Below the pieces are notes generated by a model, which was given only the letters and a program-made list of their open reading frames with translations, was not told the origin of the DNA and did not search any database. This document shows, in pieces, positions 25,848-34,661 of a stretch of 64,000 nt of DNA (the first letter of the stretch is position 1; each line of letters opens with the position of its first letter). This stretch comes from Microbacterium terricola (lineage in GTDB: Bacteria > Actinomycetota > Actinomycetes > Actinomycetales > Microbacteriaceae): assembly GCF_027943945.1 (NCBI RefSeq), contig NZ_AP027141.1:1984001-2048000 (forward strand). Reading direction: 5' to 3'. The translations under genes were made by a program, and so were the position numbers.

Positions 25848-28800
25848 CGATCGGCTGGGTGTCGGGGTCGGCGGTCGCCGAATCCGGCGCGACGCCGAGC
25901 ATCGCGGCGATCCGCGCCGCCACGCCGGCCGGGTCGCTGTACAGGTCGAACGAGTGCACGCGCACGTAGTGCCAGCCGAGCCTGCGCAGGATCTGCGGGC
26001 GCAGTCGCAGCGACTCGCGCAGGGACTCGCCGATCGTCTCGGGGTCGCTCTCGACCACGACCGCCTTGCCGCCGTGCTGGGCGACCAGCGGCAGCAGGCC
26101 GCGGTAGTGCACGTCGACCGAGACGCCGAGACGGCGCAGCTCACGGGCGAGCGAGCGGGTGAGCGGGTCGGCGAGGTCTTCGAGGCGCGCCTCGCGCGAG
26201 CGGGCGGCGATGTTGCCGAGAATGCCCATCAGGGTCGCCGCGCCGTACTCGAGGCGTCCGTCGTCGAACGCGGACGGCCGGATCGACGAGACGATCACCA
26301 TCGAGCGACGGGCACGGGTCATGCCGACGGTCAGCAGCCGCTCGCCGTCGGGGGTCGACAGGTCGCCGAAGTCGCTGAGGACGCGACCGTGCTTGGTCAG
26401 TCCGAAGCCCAGCGAGAGGATCACGCGGTCGCGGCTCTCGGCCACCGACTCCTCGAGGCTGAGCACGGCGAACGGCTCGGCGGTCTCGCGCGAGACGAAG
26501 TCGGCGACGTCGGAGCGGCCGGCGAACGCCGCCTCGACGGCGGCGCGGATGCGGTCGGCGTGACGCTCGCTGGCGGTGATCACCATGAGCGACTCCGAGC
26601 CGCGGTTGACCGCGTGCTCGACGACGAGCGTGACGACGCGCGCCACCTCGGCGTCGGGGCTCTCGACCGCGCCGGTGATCGGGTCGGGCGCGCCGACACC
26701 GCCCTCGACGTAGTCGACGCTGAGGCTGCCGCGGCCGAGGTACGAGCCGGCCCAGGGCAGCGACACGATCTCGCCGCCGTAGAACGCCTCGTTGACGAGC
26801 TCGGCGAGATCCTCGCCGCCGGCGCGGTAGCTGCGCGTCAGGGTCTCGACCGGCAGCAGCTCGGCGAGCCGCTCGAAGACGCTGACGTCGTCGAACTCCT
26901 CCTCGAGCTCGTCGTCCGGACCGGGGATGCCGGCGGCCACACGGAACGGCGTCGGCTTCTGCGTCACCGGGTCGCCGAACACGACGACCTGGCGGCTGCG
27001 CCGCAGGGCGGGGGCGGCCTCGGCGAGGGCGAGAGCCGCAGCATCCGCGATCAGGACGACGTCGAACGCCATGTCGTCGGGGAGGAAGGGCACGTCGTAG
27101 GGCGACGCGATCCACACCGGCGCGAGCGTGCGCAGCAGCGTGGGAGCCGCGGCGGCCAGCTGAACGGGCGTCGGCTCGCCCTGCGTGAGGGCGCGCTTCA
27201 GGGCGCTCGCCTCACGGGGGTGGTCGACGATGCCGATGCGCCACTGCGTCGCCAGCTGGGCGGCCAGGAGCGGACCCGATGCGGCGGCGTGCGCCTCGTC
27301 GACGAGCCGGAAGTCGCGCTCGAGCCGGTCGGCGACGGAGGTGTTGGCGCCGAGCAGTGCGCGGTCGCTGCGGAGCAGGTGCTCGAGGGCCGACTGCCAC
27401 CAGGCGAATTCCAGCTCCGCGCCGACGCGGTCTTCCGGCACGTGGCGGACCGACAGCTCGGTGAGCAGGCCGTCGAGCCCAAGGGCAGCGAGCTCGCCGC
27501 GGAGCGTGGCGCGTTCGACGAGGTTCTCGAAGACCGCGGAGTCGGCCGCGAGCGAGGCGAGGATGCGCACGAGCTGCGTGATGGGCTGCATGGCCAGGCG
27601 GGCGGTGCCCGAGCGGCCGAGGATCGCGTCGAGCTCGCCGAGCTCGGCGTCGACCCGCTGCCACGCCACCTGCACGTCGGCGAGGCCCAACGGCACCTCG
27701 GGGACGACCCCGGCGGCCACGAACCGCTGCCACTCGGTGCGCTGCTGCTGGACGCGCAGCAGGGCCTCGTGCATGTCGGTGATGTGCACGCCCGGGCGGA
27801 TGTACTCCTTCGACAGCTTCCGCAGTCGACGACGGTTCGGCGCCGTCATGTTCGGCGCGTCGCGGCGAGGCGCGTGCGCCTGGATGAGCTCGGTGAGGGG
27901 GCGCTCGAAGACGGTGGGGCTGAAGCGGTCGAGCGAGTCGCGGATGCCGCGCAGCAGGCGCAGGTAGGCGCCCATCTCGGCAACCGTCTCGAACGGGCGC
28001 ATGCGCGTCTGCGCGATGAGCTCGTAGCCGCGCTCGACGAGCGACGGCACGCCCTGGCGATGCAGCTTGCCGGCGAGCGCGTGCGCCGAGTTCGCCTGGA
28101 TCGTCGAGTCGAACGACACCCCGTACCAGGGCGAGTCGTCGGGCCCGAAGCGGAACTCGCCCAGGCGGGCCGCGGTGGCGAGCTTCGCAGCCGCCTCGGG
28201 GCGCGCCGAGGCGAGGCGCCCGAGCGTGTCGCGGTCGAACCGGGTCTGCGCGGTCGGCGCGGGCGTGACCTGGGCGAGCTCGGACAGCTCACGGAGGATC
28301 TCGAGCACCGACACGCCCAGCGCGCCGTGACGCACGGTCACGGCCGAGCGGTAGTCGCGCAGCACGCCGCGCAGGCGCACGAGGGCGTCGTCGACGTCGG
28401 AGGTCTTGGGCTGCTCGGCCTTCTCGTTGCGGCCGATCGCCCGGATGAGGTCGCGCCGCAGGTGCCGGGGCGACACCGCGAGGCCGGGGAGGCCGATGCC
28501 GCCGAGCCGGTGGCGGACGCCCTCGAGCGTGGAGCGGCGGGCGCTCACGACGAGCACGCGCTTGCCGTCGCGCACGAGCGCACCGAGGGCGTTGATCACG
28601 GTCTGCGTGCCGCCGGTGCCGGGAAGCGTGTGCACGACGAGCGACTGCCCTGCGGCGATGCGCGCGAGGACTCGCTCCTGCTCGGCGTCGGCATCGAGGA
28701 GGAGCGTGTCGGATGCGGGGGCCCGCTCGTCGGGGCTCACCACCGGCGACGCGGACGGCTGCACCGCCAAGGCCTCGCGGTCGGAGGCGTGACCCGCGAG

Positions 28801-29568
28801 CGCGTTCAGCACCGGGTGGTCGAGCTCGACGGTGTCGCGCACCATCTGCGCGGCGACGTCGGCGAAGCTCGACACCACGAGCCGCGGCTTGACCACGAAC
28901 GAGTCGATCGAGCGGGTCAGCGCGCGCAGCTGGTCGATGACGGGCTGGGGCTTGAAGACGCCGTCGTCGATGGCGAGGGCGGCCAGCGCCCGGCCGTCGA
29001 CCTGGATGCCGAAGTGCACGCGCAGGGCGTGCACGAGCTCGGGGTTGACGATGAACGACGAGTGCAGCTTGAGCTCGAAGTCGGCGTGGTGGCGGCGGAT
29101 CGCGAGCGGCCGCAACAGCACCGGGGCGGTGCACGGCATGCCGCCGATCTTCCAGGTGGCGAGGCCAACGGCGAGGTGCACCGGCTCGATGCCGCGCGCG
29201 GTGCGCAGCTCGACGTTCTTTGCGGTGATGCGCTCGGCGGCCAGATGCGCGTTGCGCAGGGCGACCTCGTCGCGGAACAGGTTCGACACGAGGGTCGACC
29301 GGCCGGTCAGGAACTGCGGCAGGCTGCCAGGGTGCGCCTTGGTGATCTCGAGGCCCGCGTCGACCTCGTCGTCGAAGTGCAGGAGGGTGGAGCGGCCGCC
29401 GAGCTGGGCCGCCTGGCCCCGCAGGCGGTCGCGTTCGGGCTCGGCGACGTGCACGACCGTCACCCCGGGCTCCGAGAGCCCGAGGTCGCTCGGAGTCACC
29501 GCTGCCGCGGTGACGATGTCTTCCTCGCCGACCACGGCGCTGCCTTCAGCTCGCCACACAGAGATCAC
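25834..29568 (-). CDS. Large SF1-helicase-like protein with degenerate motor motifs
   Basis: This 1244-residue protein has the layout of DNA2/Sen1-type superfamily 1 helicases with a C-terminal Vsr-like nuclease fold (about 1130-1225, ending RRLGWHYVRVHSFDLYSDP). The N-terminal 290 residues resemble the accessory domain of such proteins. Motif I reads LPGTGGTQT with Gly320 where the ATP-binding Lys should be. Motif II reads LIADAAALAL with Asp842-Ala843 where D-E is expected. Later motifs are better kept (GDPVTQKPTPF, LTRSYRAGGEDL, VGMTRARRSM). The nuclease Asp also seems to be missing (GLLPLVAQHGGKAVVVESD). It may therefore be a non-catalytic DNA-binding relative. It is upstream of and coupled to the 65-aa gene. 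Confidence 0.82.
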   Translation of the reverse strand: MISVWRAEGSAVVGEEDIVTAAAVTPSDLGLSEPGVTVVHVAEPERDRLRGQAAQLGGRSTLLHFDDEVDAGLEITKAHPGSLPQFLTGRSTLVSNLFRDEVALRNAHLAAERITAKNVELRTARGIEPVHLAVGLATWKIGGMPCTAPVLLRPLAIRRHHADFELKLHSSFIVNPELVHALRVHFGIQVDGRALAALAIDDGVFKPQPVIDQLRALTRSIDSFVVKPRLVVSSFADVAAQMVRDTVELDHPVLNALAGHASDREALAVQPSASPVVSPDERAPASDTLLLDADAEQERVLARIAAGQSLVVHTLPGTGGTQTVINALGALVRDGKRVLVVSARRSTLEGVRHRLGGIGLPGLAVSPRHLRRDLIRAIGRNEKAEQPKTSDVDDALVRLRGVLRDYRSAVTVRHGALGVSVLEILRELSELAQVTPAPTAQTRFDRDTLGRLASARPEAAAKLATAARLGEFRFGPDDSPWYGVSFDSTIQANSAHALAGKLHRQGVPSLVERGYELIAQTRMRPFETVAEMGAYLRLLRGIRDSLDRFSPTVFERPLTELIQAHAPRRDAPNMTAPNRRRLRKLSKEYIRPGVHITDMHEALLRVQQQRTEWQRFVAAGVVPEVPLGLADVQVAWQRVDAELGELDAILGRSGTARLAMQPITQLVRILASLAADSAVFENLVERATLRGELAALGLDGLLTELSVRHVPEDRVGAELEFAWWQSALEHLLRSDRALLGANTSVADRLERDFRLVDEAHAAASGPLLAAQLATQWRIGIVDHPREASALKRALTQGEPTPVQLAAAAPTLLRTLAPVWIASPYDVPFLPDDMAFDVVLIADAAALALAEAAPALRRSRQVVVFGDPVTQKPTPFRVAAGIPGPDDELEEEFDDVSVFERLAELLPVETLTRSYRAGGEDLAELVNEAFYGGEIVSLPWAGSYLGRGSLSVDYVEGGVGAPDPITGAVESPDAEVARVVTLVVEHAVNRGSESLMVITASERHADRIRAAVEAAFAGRSDVADFVSRETAEPFAVLSLEESVAESRDRVILSLGFGLTKHGRVLSDFGDLSTPDGERLLTVGMTRARRSMVIVSSIRPSAFDDGRLEYGAATLMGILGNIAARSREARLEDLADPLTRSLARELRRLGVSVDVHYRGLLPLVAQHGGKAVVVESDPETIGESLRESLRLRPQILRRLGWHYVRVHSFDLYSDPAGVAARIAAMLGVAPDSATADPDTQPIDVIE

Positions 29569-29608
29569 CCTAAGCGCGCGTGTCGCGCTGGCCCGTCACC
29601 GCGACAGG

Positions 29609-29629
29609 GTGTCGGCCGATTGCCGACAC
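29609..29629. repeat. GTGTCGGC hairpin upstream of MGMT-like gene
   Basis: GTGTCGGC (29609-29616) and GCCGACAC (29622-29629) are perfect arms around a 5-nt loop, next to a second pair, TGTCGCG (29581-29587) and CGCGACA (29600-29606). The stretch CGCGTGTCGCGCTG also occurs at about 22518. Confidence 0.5.
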
Positions 29630-29732
29630 GCCGGATGACCGGCCGTTCCTCCCCAGGCGGGCGGCGACAGCATCCGTCCCCCGTTCGACCGTGCCGCGGC
29701 CGCCGATCGCCGGGGCGCGCCAGGATGGTCGC

Positions 29733-30263
29733 ATGACCTCGGCGCCGTTCACGTTCCACCTGCACCCGTCCCCCATCGGGGAGGTGCTCATCGTCTCGGG
29801 CGCCGACGGCATCGTGACCCTGCACCCGCTGCGCGACGACCTGTCGGCCTCGCTGAGCGGCCTCGAGCACCAGCTCGACGCGGCGCTCGCGCCCGACGAC
29901 ACCACCGCGACGGCACGAGCGGCCGGTGCCCAGCTCGACGAGTACTTCGCCGGCGAGCGCACCGACTTCGATCTGCCGCTCGACTGGCGGCTGGTGCGCG
30001 GGTTCACACTCGACGCGCTGCAGGCGGTGTGCCGCATCCCGTACGGCGAGACCGCCGGGTACGGCGAGGTGGCGATCGACGCGGGTCGTCCCCGCGCGGC
30101 CCGCGCGGTGGGCACGGCCTGCGCGACCACGCCGTTCTCGATCGTGGTGCCGGTGCATCGTGTGGTCCGCGCCGACGGGTCGCTCGGCGAATACGGCGGG
30201 CATCCCGAGATCAAGAGGTTCCTCGTGGACCTCGAACGCGATCGGCCCGTGGCAGGCGAGTAG
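29733..30263 (+). CDS. Ogt/MGMT-like protein lacking the catalytic Cys
   Basis: This 176-residue protein has the full two-domain layout of methylated-DNA-protein cysteine methyltransferases: an N-terminal ribonuclease-H-like domain, then the DNA-binding domain with RIPYGETAGYGEVA, the arginine-finger helix ARAVGTACATTPF, and the active-site loop. That loop reads VVPVHRVVRADG: Val141 replaces the nucleophilic Cys of PCHR. Without Cys it cannot accept an alkyl group, so it is more like the alkyltransferase-like (ATL) proteins, which bind O6-alkylguanine and hand it to nucleotide excision repair; known ATLs have Trp or Ala at this place and are shorter. The ATG at 29733 gives the normal family N-terminus. 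Confidence 0.85.
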   Translation: MTSAPFTFHLHPSPIGEVLIVSGADGIVTLHPLRDDLSASLSGLEHQLDAALAPDDTTATARAAGAQLDEYFAGERTDFDLPLDWRLVRGFTLDALQAVCRIPYGETAGYGEVAIDAGRPRAARAVGTACATTPFSIVVPVHRVVRADGSLGEYGGHPEIKRFLVDLERDRPVAGE

Positions 30264-30275
30264 GCCGCCTGCGCA

Positions 30276-30306
30276 GCGCGGCCCGGGTTCCCCACCCGGG
30301 CCGCGC
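30276..30306. terminator. Bidirectional terminator between convergent genes
   Basis: GCGCGGCCCGGGT (30276-30288) pairs perfectly with ACCCGGGCCGCGC (30294-30306). It lies 13 nt after the MGMT-like stop and 15 nt from the symporter stop on the other strand, so it probably serves both. Confidence 0.75.
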
Positions 30307-30320
30307 GTCGCTCCTGCCGG

Positions 30321-31934
30321 TCAGTGCGACGAGGCCTTCTCCGCGCCGTAGCCCGTGAGCGACCGGACTTCCATCTCGGCGGCCTTGGTCGGGTCCTCCT
30401 TGGTCCGCGACGTCACGGTGCCGAGCCAGCCGAGGAAGAACCCGACCGGGATCGACACGATGCCGGGGTTGTTCAGCGGCCAGATCGCCGTGCCGACGTT
30501 CTTGAACACGCTCGTCTCCGTGCCCCAGAACACGGGCGACAGCACGATCAGGATGACCGCCGCGGCGAGTCCCCCGTACATGCTCCAGACCGCGCCGCGG
30601 GTGGTGAACCTGCGCCAGAACAACGAGTAGATGATCGTCGGCAGGTTCGCCGACGCCGCCACGGCGAAGGCGAGTGCCACGAGGAACGCCACGTTCTGCC
30701 CCTGCACGCCGATGCCGCCGATGATCGCGAGGACGCCGATCACGATGACCGTGCGACGGGCGACCTTGACCTCGCCGTCCGGCGGCACATCGCCCTTCTT
30801 CACGACGTTCGCGTAGATGTCGTGCGCGAACGACGCCGCCGCGGTGATCGTCAGGCCCGCGACGACCGCGAGGATCGTGGCGAACGCGACAGCGGAGATG
30901 AACCCGAGCAGCAGCGGTCCGCCCAGCTCGAACGCCAGCAGCGGCGCCGCCGAGTTCACGCCACCCGGTGCGGCGATGATCGTCTCCGCACCCACCAGTG
31001 CGCCCGCGCCGTAGCCGAGCACAAGGGTGAGCAGGTAGAACAGGCCGATCAGCCAGATCGCCCAGACCACCGAACGGCGAGCCTCCTTCGCGGTGGGCAC
31101 CGTGTAGAAGCGCATCAGCACGTGCGGCAGACCCGCCGTGCCGAGCACCAGCGCGATCGCGAGCGAGATGAAGTCCCACGGGTTGGCGCCGTACTGCAGG
31201 CCCGGCGCCAGGATGGCGTCGGTGCCGGCCGTGTCGACCGCGCTCTCGAGGACGGCGTTCAGGCTGAACCCGTTGATCGCGAGCACCCAGATCGTCATCA
31301 CCAGCGCACCGCCGATGAGCAGGAACGCCTTGACGATCTGCACCCAGGTGGTGCCCTTCATGCCGCCGATCAGCACGTACACGATCATCAGCACGCCGAC
31401 CACGGCCACGACGACCGACTGGCCGATGCGGTCGTCGATGCCGAGCAGCAGCGCGACGAGGCCGCCGGCGCCGGCCATCTGCGCCAGCAGGTAGAAGAAG
31501 CACACCGCGAGGGTCGTGATCGCCGCGGCCATGCGCACCGGGCGGGCACGCAGACGGAAGGCGAGGACATCCGCCATCGTGAACTTGCCGGTGTTGCGCA
31601 TGAGCTCGGCGACGAGCAGGAGCGCGACGAGCCAGGCGACCAGGAACCCGATCGAGTACAGGAACCCGTCGTATCCGTTGATCGCGATCGCGCCCGTGAT
31701 CCCGAGGAACGACGCGGCGGACAGGTAGTCGCCGGAGATCGCGAAGCCGTTCTGCGGCCCGGTGAACGAGCGACCGGCGGCGTAGTAGTCGGCCGCGGTC
31801 TTGTTGTTGCGGCTGGCCCGGATGACGATGAACAACGTCACGGCGACGAACGCGGCGAAGATCGAGATGTTCAGGATCGGGTTGTTCTCGACGGTCTCGA
31901 CGGCGGCCTCGACCGTGCTGAGCACTTCGTTCAT
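30321..31934 (-). CDS. Sodium/solute symporter, acetate permease type
   Basis: This 537-residue integral membrane protein of the solute:sodium symporter family has about 13 helices. Near the N-terminus it carries KTAADYYAAGRSFTGPQNGFAISGDYLSAASFLG, typical of ActP/MctC monocarboxylate symporters, and GYDGFLYSIGFLVAWLV follows. It likely takes up acetate, propionate or pyruvate with sodium or protons. The ATG (31934) overlaps the stop of the DUF485 gene (ATGA), the standard pairing for this transporter class. The RamA-like regulator gene is divergent from the operon, and in corynebacteria RamA activates the orthologous mctC operon. The C-terminal tail (SRTKEDPTKAAEMEV) is cytosolic. Confidence 0.92.
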   Translation of the reverse strand: MNEVLSTVEAAVETVENNPILNISIFAAFVAVTLFIVIRASRNNKTAADYYAAGRSFTGPQNGFAISGDYLSAASFLGITGAIAINGYDGFLYSIGFLVAWLVALLLVAELMRNTGKFTMADVLAFRLRARPVRMAAAITTLAVCFFYLLAQMAGAGGLVALLLGIDDRIGQSVVVAVVGVLMIVYVLIGGMKGTTWVQIVKAFLLIGGALVMTIWVLAINGFSLNAVLESAVDTAGTDAILAPGLQYGANPWDFISLAIALVLGTAGLPHVLMRFYTVPTAKEARRSVVWAIWLIGLFYLLTLVLGYGAGALVGAETIIAAPGGVNSAAPLLAFELGGPLLLGFISAVAFATILAVVAGLTITAAASFAHDIYANVVKKGDVPPDGEVKVARRTVIVIGVLAIIGGIGVQGQNVAFLVALAFAVAASANLPTIIYSLFWRRFTTRGAVWSMYGGLAAAVILIVLSPVFWGTETSVFKNVGTAIWPLNNPGIVSIPVGFFLGWLGTVTSRTKEDPTKAAEMEVRSLTGYGAEKASSH

Positions 31935-32281
31935 GCGGAGGGCTCCTTCGCCTCGAGCTCGGCGCGGATCTCCTCGGAGACCGGGTCGAGCTTGCGGTTG
32001 GCGTACCAGACGTAGGTCATCGTGATCGCGAAGGTCGTCACGAACTGGCCGAGACCGAACAGCAGCCCGACGGTGATGTCACCCGAGACGCGCTGCGCCA
32101 TGAAGTCGGGCGCGAAGGACGACAGCAGCACGTAGGCGAAGTACCAGACGAGGAAGGCGACAGCGAGCGGGAAGACGAACCCGCGGTGACGCCGTTTCAA
32201 TTCGACGAATCGCGGCGACTGCTCGACGGCGACGTAATCGATGCCACCGGGTGGGGCGGTTTCTGACCGGGTATCGGACAT
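31931..32281 (-). CDS. DUF485 membrane protein
   Basis: This is a 116-residue partner protein of acetate/SSS symporters. It starts at 32281 behind a strong AAGGAGG ribosome site 6 nt upstream. The N-terminus is hydrophilic. It is followed by FVELKRRHRGFVFPLAVAFLVWYFAYVLLSSFAP, which carries the first of two transmembrane helices (about 42-64). A second helix lies near 78-100 (LLFGLGQFVTTFAITMTYVWY), and the tail is charged. DUF485 proteins are nearly always encoded directly before the symporter gene, as here with a 4-nt overlap, but their biochemical role is not established. It is the first gene of the operon. Confidence 0.92.
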   Translation of the reverse strand: MSDTRSETAPPGGIDYVAVEQSPRFVELKRRHRGFVFPLAVAFLVWYFAYVLLSSFAPDFMAQRVSGDITVGLLFGLGQFVTTFAITMTYVWYANRKLDPVSEEIRAELEAKEPSA

Positions 32282-32420
32282 GTGGCCTCCTTGCCTCATG
32301 AACGCGGCGCTGCGGTGCGCCTGGAGAGGGTGCTCGGCCGGAGGCACGCCACCGACCGAGTGGTATCCTCGACGCTACGAACGCGGCGAAGGTGCCGTCA
32401 CCCCCGGAAGTAGGTAGTGC

Positions 32421-33275
32421 GTGCTCACACACGCAGACTCGGAACCCGATGAGCAGCTGATCGCACGAGCGGTCGGCGATCTGGCGCGTCGCACCCGCTT
32501 CCCCGTGGCCTTCGGCGGTCTCGAGCGCGACGGCGCCATCCACATCTCCGCGATCTCGGGTGCCCGCACCCGCAGCATCGACGGTCTCGTCGTGCACGCG
32601 ATGCGCGGTCTCGGCGGTCGCGCCCTCGTCGAGAAGCGCCCTCGGCTGGCCCTGGACTACCGGGTCGCCCGCTCGATCACGCACGACTACGACCGCGCCA
32701 TCCTCGGCGAGGGCATCTCGACGCTGTTCGCCGTGCCGGTGGTCGTCTCCGGGCGTTCCCGTGCCGTGCTGTACTGCGGCGCCTGGTCGCAGGCACCGGT
32801 CGGCGATGTGGTCGCCCGGCCCGCCCTCGCGGTCGCCGACGAGCTGGCGGCCGAGCTCCGGGTGCGCGACGAGGTGCAGCGGCGGCTCGCCCTGACCTCG
32901 ACCGGCCCGGTCGACGTCCTCCCGGCGACCGCCCGGGAGGAGCTGCGCGAGAGCTATGCCGAGCTGCGCAGGATCGCCGCGGGGGTGGACGACCCCGAGC
33001 TGCGGTCGCGGCTGACCGCGGTCGAGACGCGCCTCGCCTCCCTCTCCTCGGCCGCGGCGCCGCCCGCGCTCGACCTCGACGTCAGCCTCGCGCCCCGCGA
33101 GCTCGACGTGCTCGCCCACGCCGGCCTCGGCGAGACCAACGGCGAGATCGCGGCGGCCCTGGGTCTGCGCGAGGGCACCGTCAAGTCGTACCTGCAGGCG
33201 GCGATGGCCAAGCTCGACGCCTCGACGCGCCACGCCGCAGTGGCGAAGGCTCGTCGCGCCGGCCTGCTGCCCTGA
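32421..33275 (+). CDS. GAF-LuxR regulator, RamA-like
   Basis: This 284-residue transcriptional regulator has an N-terminal GAF-like sensory region (about 10-150, with FAVPVVVSGRSRAVLYCG) and a C-terminal LuxR-type helix-turn-helix (about 225-282: LAPRELDVLAHAGLGETNGEIAAALGL, then EGTVKSYLQAAMAKL). The architecture and length match RamA of Corynebacterium, the regulator of acetate metabolism. The divergent DUF485-symporter operon, 139 nt away, supports a role in carboxylate uptake and use. GTG at 32421 is taken as start, with GGAAG about 11 nt upstream; TATCCT (32364-32369) may be a -10 box. The effector is not known. Confidence 0.85.
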   Translation: MLTHADSEPDEQLIARAVGDLARRTRFPVAFGGLERDGAIHISAISGARTRSIDGLVVHAMRGLGGRALVEKRPRLALDYRVARSITHDYDRAILGEGISTLFAVPVVVSGRSRAVLYCGAWSQAPVGDVVARPALAVADELAAELRVRDEVQRRLALTSTGPVDVLPATAREELRESYAELRRIAAGVDDPELRSRLTAVETRLASLSSAAAPPALDLDVSLAPRELDVLAHAGLGETNGEIAAALGLREGTVKSYLQAAMAKLDASTRHAAVAKARRAGLLP

Positions 33276-33276
33276 G

Positions 33277-33282
33277 TAGGGT
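33277..33282 (+). promoter_or_regulatory. -10 box TAGGGT before lsr2
   Basis: TAGGGT lies 7 nt before the lsr2 ATG at 33290 and overlaps the region just after the stop of the LuxR-type gene. It would give a leaderless lsr2 transcript. Confidence 0.5.
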
Positions 33283-33289
33283 TCTGGGC

Positions 33290-33649
33290 ATGGCCCGCAG
33301 AATCGTGCATCAGCTCGTCGACGACCTCGACGGCAGCGTCCTCGAGGTCGGCGAAGGCGAGACCGTGCTCTTCTCGCTCGACGGCGTCGCGTACGAGATC
33401 GACCTCACCGACGACAACGCCGCCGCCCTGCGCGCGGCCTTCGACCCGTTCGTCGCCGCGGCGCGCCGGATCTCGTCGGGGCGGACGCCCGCCGCGTCGA
33501 GCGCGGCGAGCGCACGCGGTCGCCGCCGCACCGGGCAGAAGGACTACGGGCCGGTGCGCGAGTGGGCCAAGCAGAACGGCTACCAGGTGTCCGAGCGCGG
33601 CCGGGTGCCCGCCTCGGTGCTCGAGGCGTTCGAGGCCGCCACCTCCTGA
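33290..33649 (+). CDS. lsr2: Lsr2-type nucleoid-associated protein
   Basis: Lsr2 is the actinobacterial H-NS analogue, which coats AT-rich and acquired DNA and silences it. The 119-residue protein has the N-terminal dimerisation domain (MARRIVHQLVDDLDGS, with VLFSLDGVAYEIDLTDDNA), a variable basic linker (SARGRRRTG) and the C-terminal DNA-binding domain WAKQNGYQVSERGRVPASV, in which the RGR residues act as an AT-hook-like clamp in the minor groove. All key positions are conserved. It may silence the accessory region at the right end of this window, though that is inference. The gene stands alone. Confidence 0.96.
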   Translation: MARRIVHQLVDDLDGSVLEVGEGETVLFSLDGVAYEIDLTDDNAAALRAAFDPFVAAARRISSGRTPAASSAASARGRRRTGQKDYGPVREWAKQNGYQVSERGRVPASVLEAFEAATS

Positions 33650-33727
33650 CGATGCTCTGAGCTGCCGCCTGGGCGACGCATAGCCGGCGGCGAGCGCGCG
33701 CATCAGCGCGGCCCGTAGCAAGGGAGC

Positions 33728-34657
33728 ATGGTCAGATCCCGCCCCCGCACCCGCCGCCTCCGCACCACCCTCATCGCCGCAGGACTCGTCGTGCTGCTCG
33801 CCGCCGGCGGCGGCACCGCCTGGGCGGTCGACCGCTTCCTGGTGGAGCACGTCGAGATCGCCGATGCCAGCGCCTATGAGGCCGCACACACAGCGACCGA
33901 CTCGACCGGATCGACAGACGCGACGCAGACGGATGCTGACACCGCGGTCGATGTGCGCACCGTCGTCACCGGAACCGGCGACGACACCGTCACGTACTAC
34001 GTCGCGGAGGTGACGCTCGGCGACGCCACCGATCTGCGGTCGGCGTTCGCCAAGGACCAGTTCGGCGAGAACATCACCGAGACGACGAGCGGCATCGCCG
34101 AGGACAATGACGCCCTGTTCGCCATCAACGGCGACTACTACGGGTTCCGCGACACCGGGATCGTGATTCGCAACGGCGTGGTGTACCGCGACGAGCCGGC
34201 TCGCACCGGCCTGGCGTTCTACACCGACGGCCGGGTGGAGGTCTACGACGAGACGGCGACCACCGCCGATGAGCTGCTCGCCGACGGCGCCTGGAACACC
34301 CTGAGCTTCGGCCCGGCGGTCGTCGAGGACGGCGCGGTCGTCGCCGGGATCGACGATGTCGAGGTCGACACCAACTTCGGCAACCACTCGATCCAGGGCG
34401 CGCAGCCGCGCACGGCGGTCGGGGTGATCGACGAGAACCACCTGGTCTTCGTCGTGGTCGACGGCCGTGCCACCGGGTACAGCCGCGGCGTGACGATGAC
34501 CGAGCTGGCCGACATCATGATCGGCCTGGGCGCGACCACCGCGTACAACCTCGACGGCGGCGGCTCCTCGACGATGTACTACGACGGCGAGGTGGTGAAC
34601 CAGCCCTCCAACGGCGGCGAGCGCGGCACCAGCGACATCCTGTACATCGCGGAGTGA
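33728..34657 (+). CDS. Phosphodiester glycosidase (NAGPA) domain protein
   Basis: This 309-residue membrane-anchored exported protein has a basic start (RSRPRTRRLR) followed by one transmembrane helix (about 13-34), which places the rest outside. The NAGPA/DUF2233 domain covers about 85-305: AINGDYYGFRDTGIVIRNG, GAQPRTAVGVIDEN, and the hallmark TTAYNLDGGGSSTMYY near the C-terminus. The family cleaves N-acetylglucosamine or other sugars from phosphodiester links; wall teichoic acid or glycolipid is a possible substrate here. It lies 4 nt before the GT2-GtrA gene, so the two are likely co-transcribed and may act on the same surface glycan. Confidence 0.9.
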   Translation: MVRSRPRTRRLRTTLIAAGLVVLLAAGGGTAWAVDRFLVEHVEIADASAYEAAHTATDSTGSTDATQTDADTAVDVRTVVTGTGDDTVTYYVAEVTLGDATDLRSAFAKDQFGENITETTSGIAEDNDALFAINGDYYGFRDTGIVIRNGVVYRDEPARTGLAFYTDGRVEVYDETATTADELLADGAWNTLSFGPAVVEDGAVVAGIDDVEVDTNFGNHSIQGAQPRTAVGVIDENHLVFVVVDGRATGYSRGVTMTELADIMIGLGATTAYNLDGGGSSTMYYDGEVVNQPSNGGERGTSDILYIAE

Positions 34658-34661
34658 CCCG

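Noticed and set aside
25954-29736. A plus-strand open frame of about 1260 codons opposite the helicase-like gene.
   Set aside because: High-GC coding DNA often leaves the opposite frames open. The translation is rich in R, G, D, H and E, has no domain, and lies fully antisense to a protein with recognisable motifs.
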